From assembly GCA_002104905.1 (NCBI GenBank), contig MCFE01000483.1, positions 1 to 64,000 on the forward strand: 64,000 bases of DNA. The letters run 5' to 3'. The notes below the pieces were generated by a model. The model had not been told where the DNA came from and did no database searches. It saw only the letters and a list, made by a program, of their open reading frames with translations. The translations under genes and the position numbers were made by a program. Below, piece by piece: positions 57,115 through 64,000 of this stretch. Position 1 is the stretch's first letter; every line of letters begins with the position of its first letter. The stretch comes from Basidiobolus meristosporus CBS 931.73. Lineage: Eukaryota > Basidiobolomycota > Basidiobolomycetes > Basidiobolales > Basidiobolaceae.

Positions 57115-57930
57115 GCCAAATATACGACTTAGTATCTCTCCTTCAAAGAATAAGTAAACTCACTTGCGTCAATTACGAGTGAAGCTGCTCTATTGAAATG
57201 GACCTAATCCGCCGTTCGCACTTAAGTAGTGACTGTTAAGGACATTCTCTCACGTGAGTATGCTCACTGAATCAATCAATTCGTGCACCCCTGATATCCA
57301 ATTCGTCAGGGATGGCGTAGTTGAAACGATCCAACCAATATTTGTTCGGAATTCATAATATTGGAAATGTCCTGAGCGGACCGAGTGGAAATCAAGGGAA
57401 CCGGCCACCCAATATCAAGCATACAGGCGAATTCCGAGGTACACAGGGAAGAATCGAGGTTGGATATAAAAAGCTGCATTGATCAGATTTCCCCAAAATG
57501 CCACTGGATTTGCTTCGCATCTGCATCAAAGCTTACCGCTGCAGCCAACGCAGCAGTGAATATACCCCAAGGATCCGAGCTTCCTCAGAGCCGCCCACAC
57601 TGCCCAGCTGGGATTCCCCGTTCTTGTATCTCGGATAGCCCACTTGAAGGAAGTGCAGCCTGCTCAAAGTGCCCGGTACCCAATGATCGGGACATTCCAC
57701 ATCTTACACCGGAACCAAGTAAATATCGGGACAATCAACCACATCCAAGAGCAATCGGTTCATGTTTATTTGAAGCTATATTTCAGTAAAGATTGAAACG
57801 ACCTATATCATCTATACGCATCCCAATCAGCCGATGCTACTTGACAAAATCGATAAAATAGGAAACCGTACATGAACAAATAAATAGAAATAAAGAAATC
57901 CTGTGCTGAACCATATGAACACGGGCCGAA
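57115..57930. other. Intergenic between Atg38-like gene and CENP-A gene
   Basis: Promoter of the Atg38-like gene (-) and 3' flank of CENP-A (-). A 134-codon frame at 57385-57789 (+) is unassigned. A shorter frame, 57497-57637 (+), starts 31 bp after a TATA-like GATATAAAAAG (46 codons, MPLDLLRICIKAYRCSQRSS...), but nothing identifies it. Confidence 0.3.
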
Positions 57931-58613
57931 TCAGCCCAAACCACCCCACACGCCACGAATACGTCTCGCAAGTTGAATATCTCTCTGCATGAGGGTGACG
58001 CGCTTGGCGTGAATAGCGCAGAGATTGCTAACCAGATCCACTTAGTACACGAACGATCGTCTCGATTCCCAACCAAAATAAAGTCCACTTACGCGTCTTC
58101 AAACAAGTGCACGAGGAACGCTTCGGTAGCTTCTTGAAGCGCCATGATGGCGTGACTCTGCCAGCGGAGGCCTACCTGGTCCTGGCTAAACTCACCCAGC
58201 ACATACTCGGAAGCGATCTCCCTCACCTAAGAAAAAAACATTGCCTGGTTGATGAGTGCGCGTAGCAAAGCCAGAGGAAAGAATCGTAGGTACCAGACGG
58301 GCAAATGGGAGTTTACGAAGTAGAAGATCGGTGGTTTTTTGGTAGTGACGGATTTCGCGAAGTGCCACCGTACCCGGGCGATATCTTCTGGTTTTGGTGG
58401 TTCCGGGGGTTCTTGGATCTAAACGTGGGAATTGAGTGAAAAGAAAGGTGGTGTAGAAGGCTGGAAGCTATTACTCTTGGGTGGTGTACGCCTGGTCCCA
58501 GGGAGAGTTTTGGAGGTCGATTTGGTGGGCGTTTGGATGGATTTGGAGGAGAACTTTTTGGTGGATTTTGCAGCCAGCATAGGGCGCTGGTTGGTGTGTT
58601 TGGTTCTTGCCAT
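57931..58613 (-). CDS. CSE4: Centromeric histone H3 variant CENP-A (four exons)
   Basis: 164-residue histone from exons 58613-58475, 58418-58294, 58226-58093 and 58027-57931; introns of 56, 67 and 65 bp with GT/AG ends and joining phases. The N-tail starts [20 protein letters not shown] and then diverges from H3. The histone fold is strong: [76 protein letters not shown]. Markers of CENP-A rather than H3: Trp110 in LRWQS where H3 has Phe, a long loop 1 ([15 protein letters not shown], several residues longer than in H3 and budding-yeast Cse4), VTLMQRD as in fission-yeast Cnp1, and a hydrophobic C-terminus ([10 protein letters not shown]). It marks centromeric nucleosomes and nucleates kinetochores. 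Confidence 0.95.
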
Positions 58614-60192
58614 AGTGTAGACCTTAGGGTTCAAGGTGCACACCAGGAAATTTGGGGGGTTTGAATACGCGTGAAAAAAAAGGGAAGAAAACCGAAGGAC
58701 TGGGGTGGTGGTGTATTCCACCAAGGTTGAAAGGTAAATGAAAGCGTCAAGGTAGAGTCCTCGAGGAGCTTTTAAATTGAGTGGATGGTGCTTCTTGCTG
58801 ATGATTGGCCAGATGAGATCCTCATTTGCCAGACCGCCGTAACTGAACAGTTAGACTTCGATTTTCATCCGCACTGAAAATTAGCGCAGCCTATGACAGG
58901 ATTGAAATCTTCCTCTCTGGACGCGACATGAATCAGATCTCCGGATCCAAGGCGCTTTACGCGTCGCCATTCGCTGATGTGATCAAAACAATCCCAATTC
59001 GAATTCGAGCGACTTCAGGAGTTGAGGAGCAATTTACTGGTTTTAAGCTCGACGCATCACGAGTATCAACCGTGTCCACCCACTCCGATGTGACTGGAAA
59101 CCAGTTGGCGCTGGACGGGCGATTTCCTTCCAGCCCTCAAAGGCAGTCCACTAAAGCACCGCAACCCTTGGTATACAACAGGCCTCGACGTGCGTGCATG
59201 GTGCAGTCCCGCAGGCATTCTCAGGAGATTGCTACATTCGAAACGCCCGCACATGTTCGCTCTGATACCAGAGGAAGTGGGCAGCGATTTTAGCAGTGGG
59301 AGTTGGCGCACACAATCATCGCAGTTCTTAGCGTGTTTGCTGGATGGGGAGTTGGCTGGTGTCCAAACCAATTTTATTCGGCCAGATGGCACTGGAAATT
59401 TCATGAAGGTGGTTGAAAATAATCCTGTTGGACCCGACACAAGTACTTATCTTGCCTATTGTTCTCAAGTGGTTTAGTGAGGCACCAACGCTCCATACGC
59501 TTGTTGCTACTTATGGTATAAGGTGGTTCGTAGCACGTTCTGTGGTGGTGGTACACAATCCTTTTCTGATAAGTATTGAGCAATACGTAACTTTGCTCCA
59601 TACCTGGGATGAGATACCATCTCAAACCTACGAGAAATACTGCTTTTACTTGGTTCGACGCCTAATATCTTCCCATATAATAAGTCTCTACTTGGCGAAT
59701 TCCTAAATCGCAAGTTGACTAAAGATTCAGCCCACGAGAAATCCAATAATCTTTTGGATTAGTAAAACTCTTGAAGTGTTTAAACCAGTCCAAATTGATG
59801 CCTCGGTGTAGCTCCTAATGATCCATACAGATTAGATATTTAATGATGGTTGCAGATATTCTAACTACACCTTTGTCAAGGGAAACGTTTGTAGGGTTAA
59901 GGTTTAGCTTAGGACTGGTCAGTGTGATCAATTGGCCGAGAAGTAATGCAACTAATTGGTAGTATCTAATTATTTCCATGTGTTGGTTTAGTACTTCATA
60001 ATGAAATCACGATTCATTGACATGGAATTTGCTTGGTAAGATATTTGCTAATCCTTAGAGATAGTGGAAATACAGAGTTGCCAGATTTTCTATCTGACCC
60101 AAAAGACCCCATACTCTGCATTCAACACCAAGGTGTGTTCCTCAAAGCAACCTTATTATTATACTTATAGTACACATGTAACAACTCAATAC
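58614..60192. other. Region upstream of CENP-A, no assigned gene
   Basis: Frames at 58928-59293 (+) and 59190-59477 (+) overlap a minus-strand frame at 59066-59440; none has a known motif. A spliced reading through 59290-59410 (+) would give a membrane-like segment (HTIIAVLSVFAGWGVGW), so a small spliced gene cannot be excluded. From about 59.7 kb the sequence becomes AT-rich and enters the LTR zone. Confidence 0.3.
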
Positions 60193-60484
60193 TGTGGTAA
60201 ATTTCGTAATTGCACCTAAATATTCACTCAATCTGGTCACTTCGATCATGGTCTACAAATCTCACAGAATTCTGGCCAGATTCCTTGTTGGAATTTACTT
60301 GGAATATTGCACCAAACTATCAGGTACCCGGGATATGAACAATTGATGAGCTATCCAAGCAGCTCCAAACTTTGCACAAATGTTCATGGGACCTTGCTTA
60401 GCATATTCTGCATGCTTGTATTGCCAAGACCATGTAAAAGTATAAATACCACATTTACATTCAATGAATCACTGATTGAAAAAC
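60193..60484 (+). repeat. LTR copy a, truncated by copy b
   Basis: 5' and central part of a diverged copia LTR (TGTGGTAAATTTCGTAATTGCACC... to TTCAATGAATCACTGATTGAAAAAC). It stops at the LTR position equal to GTGAAAAC|CACAT, where the next LTR begins. Confidence 0.75.
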
Positions 60485-61127
60485 GGTGGTAAATTTAGTG
60501 ATTACACCCAAACATTCCCCTAACTTAGTCACTTGGATCATTACCTACATATCTTAGAGGAGCCTGACCAAATTCCTTGTTGGGATTTACTTGATATATC
60601 TTCACCAAAATATCAGGTACCCAGAACTTGAAAATTTTATAAGTTGTCCAAACTGTTGTAATTATTAAGCTGTCACCTAAATATTCATGCTAACTTAGTC
60701 ACCTATATATTACTCTGTGATTAGCATTCTGTCCTGACCAACTTTCTTGTTGGGATTTACCTAAAACACTTTCACCAAATTATCAGGTACCCAGATTATG
60801 ATCTCTCAAAATTGTCCAAAAGCCCCCAAACTTTACACACATATTCCTGGGACCTTCCTTAACCAACTCTCCATGTTTGCTTGCTCTATCTTATCAAAAG
60901 TACAAATTCCATACTTTTGATCAATTAATATACAAGTGAAAAACATGTATATCCTCTAGTTCTCCACATCACTTCCAATACTCCTCAGAGTATTGCAACA
61001 CAAACAGCCCAGAACTCTGTACACATGCTCTTGGATTTTCCTAGATATACCCTCTGGGTTTGTTTGACCAAGACCCTGTGAAATTATAAATAATACTCTC
61101 ACATTCAATAAATCATTAGTTGAAAAC
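60485..61127 (+). repeat. LTR copy b, interrupted by copy c and truncated by copy d
   Basis: Left part 60485-60653 and right part 61001-61127 form one LTR once copy c is removed; the join CCAAAC/AGCCC is in register. The right part ends in GTTGAAAAC, again at the GAAAAC position, where an inverted LTR follows. Confidence 0.75.
60654..61000 (+). repeat. LTR copy c inserted in copy b, perfect target duplication
   Basis: 347 bp, TGTTGTAATTATT...GTATTGCAACA, flanked by CAAAC on both sides (60649-60653, 61001-61005). Internally diverged from the active LTR (for example AAGTACAAATTCCATACTTTTGATC in the TATA region). Confidence 0.85.
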
Positions 61128-61351
61128 TGCTGTAAGAGTCTTGGAAATTTTGGAAGTGACAGGGAGAACAAGGGGATTATGTGGTTTTCACTTATTGATT
61201 AATTGAATGTAAAAGTAGTACTTGTACTTTTACATAGTGCTGGCATTATAAGCACATAGAATATGCTTTGAAGGGCCCAAAAACATATGTGCAAAATATG
61301 TGGCTGTTTGGATAGCTTTGAGAATCTTCTTGTTCTGGGTACCTAATATTT
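61128..61351 (-). repeat. Inverted LTR copy d, truncated by the full copia element
   Basis: Reverse complement of an LTR 3' portion: TGCTGTAAGAGTCTTGGAAATTTTGGAAGTGA...GGTACCTAATATTT. It is broken at 61351, exactly where the copia 5' LTR starts, so its remainder should lie beyond the 3' LTR, outside the window. Confidence 0.8.
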
Positions 61352-61700
61352 TGTTGTAAAAATTCGTATTTCCACCTAAATATTCACCTAACTTAGTCAC
61401 TTAGATCATTACCTTCAAATCCTAGAAAATACTGACCAAATTCCTTGTCGGGATTTACTTAGAATATTTTCACCAAAATACCAGGTACCCAGAATATGAA
61501 AATTCTCAAAGTTGTCCAAACAGCCCCAAGCTTTGCACACATGTTCTTGGGACCTTCCTTAACCTATTCTACGTGTTTGTAATGCCAAGACCAGGTAAAA
61601 GTATAAATACTACTTTTACATTCAATAAATCATTAAGTGAAAACCACATAATCTACTTGTTCTCCCAATCACTTCCAATATCTCCAAGACTCTTACAACA
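61352..61700 (+). repeat. 5' LTR of the copia element
   Basis: 349 bp with TGTTGTAA...TTACAACA terminal inverted repeats. Contains the promoter region GTAAAAGTA-TAAATAC-TACTTTTAC (61595-61619), a TATA box inside a perfect 9-bp inverted repeat, followed by ATTCAATAAATC with a poly(A) signal. Nearly identical to the solo LTR at 19017-19349. Confidence 0.93.
61595..61619 (+). promoter_or_regulatory. LTR TATA box within a 9-bp inverted repeat
   Basis: GTAAAAGTA (61595-61603), 7-bp TAAATAC, TACTTTTAC (61611-61619). The same perfect repeat occurs in the solo LTR at 19017-19349, and it is recognisable with one or two changes at about 6660, 18727 and 60435. Confidence 0.7.
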
Positions 61701-61712
61701 GGTTATGAGCCC
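61701..61712 (+). other. Primer-binding site complementary to the tRNA-iMet anticodon region
   Basis: GGTTATGAGCCC directly after the LTR is the complement of GGGCUCAUAACC, the anticodon stem-loop region of initiator methionine tRNA. Priming from an internal cleavage fragment (half-tRNA) is known from Drosophila copia. The first in-frame ATG of the polyprotein (61705) lies inside this site. Confidence 0.8.
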
Positions 61713-64000
61713 CGAGCTGTCACTCTCTGCAATGTCTACTACTGCTATTACTGGAATTTTTCCCTCTGCTGAAAAGTTGGATGGATCTAACTACCAAGTG
61801 TGGAAGGTGAAGATGAAGATGCTGCTACAAGAAAGAGGCCTTTGGGATATTGTCATGGGAGAAGAATGCCCTCCTAAAAACGTGGGAGAGGAAGCCTTGA
61901 AGTACCAGAAGAAAGAACAAAGTGCCTTTAACTGCATTTGCCTTAATGTCAAGGACAAATTACTAATTCAATGCTCAAGAGCAAAAACGGCAAAGAATGC
62001 CTGGAAGGCATTAGAAGACACCTACCAGTCATGTTCAGCTGCCAAGAAAATGTATCTGAGAAGAAAATTCTTTACTACAAAGATGCTGCCAGGAGAAGAA
62101 ATGAAAAATCTAATTAATAGAATTACCCTGCTGGTAGATGAGATGGAATCTGTGGGCATACCAACTACTGATGAGGATGTGATAGTTACCATCCTGAATA
62201 GCCTGACAGACGAATTTCAGGGCCTTGTATCAGCCCTAGAGTCCAGAACTGAAGATTTGACCTTAAATTACGTATATGGAAGGCTCCTGGATGAAGAATT
62301 AAGAAAATCAAGCGCCAATAAGAAGGAAGAAGAAAATGCTTTAATAAGCAATGATAACCAACAAAGGAGGTACCCAAGACCCTACAAAGGCAACAGCAAC
62401 CTATTTTGCAACTACTGCAAAAGGAAAGGACACACATCAGACCGGTGTTTCAAAAAGAGAGATTATCAGCAAAAGAAGCCTGATTATGGAAATGCTGCAA
62501 CAACTGAAGATAGACTATTCATATCTGCACTAAATATGACCACAAACAAGGATTCTCAGACGTGGTATATTGACTCTGGAGCTTCTCAGCACCTTACACA
62601 CCAAAAAGAACTTTTTACCCAATATCAAGAAATTGCAATTAAGAAGATTTTCATGGGTGACAATAGAACACTTGATGCAGTGGGAGAAGGAACTATCCAA
62701 GTAAACCTAAGAAGCAGTGAAGGAAGCCATACACTGACCTTTCAAGAAGTACTCTATGTACCAGAAATAGCCAAGAACCTACTCTCTGTAAGCAAGGCCA
62801 CAGCAGAAGGACTCAGTTTCAGTTTTGACAATTCTGGATGCAGAATCACTGATCAAAATGGTGCTCATATTGCTTTGGGCATCAGAGATCAGAATCTATA
62901 CAAGTTGACTTATATTCCATCATATCTGGAAGCCAATATAAGTAACTTAAATGAAGAAACACCAATGCTTTGGCATAGGAGATTTGGACACATCAATTTT
63001 GATTATTTGCGTAAAATGATCAAAGATCAGCTAATTTCTGGAGTAAAAATTGATCCCCCAGCTAATTTGGAGCACTGTGAAGCCTGCATATATGGGAAAC
63101 AAGCCAGACAACCGTTCAAGAGCTCTGGGTTAATCAAAACTAAGAAAAAATTAGATCTAATTCACTCAGATCTGTGTGGACCTATGCAAAATTTATCCTT
63201 GGGCGGGATGAAGTATTTAATCACTTTTATTGATGATTATACAAGATACACATGGGTCTACTTCATGGAGAGAAAGGAAGAAGCTCTGTCTAAGTTCAGG
63301 GAGCTTAGAGCCATGGTGGAGAGAGAAACTGGTGAAAAAATCAAGAAAATATGCTCTGACAATGGTGGAGAATATACCTCAAAACTCTTCATCCACTTCT
63401 GCAAAATTCATGGGATAAAGCAAGAGACTACTGTACTATACTCCCCACAGCAAAATGGAGTAGCAGAATGAGCTAACAGATCAATAATTGATATGGCAAG
63501 ATCTATGATCCATGATCAAAAATTATCCTATGATTTTTGGGCGGAATCAGTTGCCACTGCTGTATATCTTAAAAATAGGAGTTATAAGAGAATACTTCGT
63601 GATTCTACTCCATTTGAAGCATGGTATGGATACAGACCAAGTGCAGAACATCTAAGAATATTTGGGTGTACAGCATATGCCAAAAAACTGGCCGGAAATC
63701 AGTCAAAATTTGAGCCAAAAAGTGTAAAATACATATTTTTGGGCTACTGCAATGAGAGTAAGGCATACAGACTCTACAATACCAAAGCAAAGAAGCTGAT
63801 CAAGTCCAGGGATGTGTTGTTTGATGAAAATTCAAAATTTTCACAAAAAATGACATCAGATGATGACAAAAATTTGATCTCAAGTCCACCAATTGTCAGG
63901 ATTGAATCAGAGCAAAACAATGAGAATTTTTTCACTCCAGAGGACTCTACAACCGTGGTTCAGCCAGAATTAGTGCCCAGGAATATCCCAGAAGTGATTA
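61705..64000 (+). pseudogene. Copia gag-pol polyprotein with one premature stop, partial
   Basis: The frame runs from ATG 61705 (or 61732, MSTTAITGIFPSAEKLDGSN) to TGA at 63469-63471, then continues open in the same frame to the window end. Gag core: YQVWKVKMKMLLQERGLWDI. CCHC knuckle: CNYCKRKGHTSDRC (about 62408-62449). Protease: WYIDSGASQHL (about 62564). GAG-pre-integrase HHCC: WHRRFGHINF...CEACIYG. Integrase core: HSDLCGP, FIDDYTRYTWV, CSDNGGEYTSK...SPQQNGVAE, then the stop where copia elements have Arg, then ANRSIIDMARSM. The integrase C-terminal FEAWYGYRPS and FGCTAYAK follow. The stop interrupts integrase after the catalytic Asp residues, just past the DNGGEY and QQNGVAE blocks. Confidence 0.93.

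Larger units (their letters stand above)
61352..64000 (+). mobile_element. Ty1/copia LTR retrotransposon, 5' part; continues past the window
   Basis: 5' LTR 61352-61700, primer-binding site 61701-61712, then one long gag-pol frame in copia order (gag, zinc knuckle, protease, integrase, with reverse transcriptase expected beyond 64000). It is inserted in an inverted LTR, with TATTT as the left target pentamer. The body is AT-rich and intronless, unlike neighbouring genes. One in-frame stop at 63469-63471 inside integrase suggests that this copy is not fully active. Confidence 0.95.

Noticed and set aside
57385-57789. 134-codon plus-strand frame between the Atg38-like gene and CENP-A
   Set aside because: Low-complexity Ser/Pro composition, no family pattern, and no support for expression; left as unassigned.

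Overview
The window is nuclear DNA of a fungus, most likely a non-Dikarya (early-diverging) lineage. The evidence is a class I-III type chitin synthase, a CENP-A-type histone H3, several Pho80/Pcl-like cyclins, a two-copy DUF8032-type protein (from memory, mostly found in Mucoromycota and Zoopagomycota), and short spliceosomal introns of 40-145 bp with CTAAC/CTAAT-like branch sites. The exact lineage is inference. I saw no tRNA, rRNA or CRISPR array.

Layout. 0-8 kb: three tandem copies of a small secreted cysteine-rich protein (the third broken), eroded coding relics and one decayed solo LTR. 8-13.5 kb: two cyclin-like genes flank a Golgi-type glycosyltransferase. 13.5-23.7 kb: gene-poor, with a cluster of four solo or inverted LTRs at 18.2-19.7 kb. 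23.8-41.2 kb: chitin synthase, a histidine phosphatase, a cyclin, ribosomal protein uS7 (RPS5), a 502-residue orphan, a very large fusion of a diflavin reductase with a hybrid-cluster protein, and an indoleamine 2,3-dioxygenase-like gene. 41.2-46.5 kb: gene-poor with coding-like fragments. 46.5-58.6 kb: dense, intron-rich genes for a fourth cyclin, the DUF8032 protein, a SWIM-finger Shu-complex protein (Sws1/ZSWIM7), ATP synthase subunit h, an otubain deubiquitinase, an NRBF2/Atg38-like MIT plus coiled-coil protein, and CENP-A. 60.2-64 kb: a nested stack of LTRs ending in a Ty1/copia retrotransposon that runs off the window.

Several genes are invisible as single open frames. I rebuilt 11 spliced genes (37 introns) by matching GT/AG sites, reading phase and family motifs. 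Sws1/ZSWIM7 (six exons, 139 aa), ATP14 (five exons, 89 aa) and the Atg38-like gene (twelve exons, 482 aa) are the clearest examples.

No operon-like functional cluster is apparent; the genes are mostly housekeeping. The most unusual single gene is the NADPH-diflavin reductase/hybrid-cluster-protein fusion. It retains all four N-terminal cluster cysteines and all eight hybrid-cluster ligands, so it could be a self-contained NADPH-driven NO or hydroxylamine reductase. Other unusual features are the four scattered Pcl-type cyclins, the decaying secreted-protein family, and the nested LTR region whose LTR TATA box sits inside a 9-bp inverted repeat.
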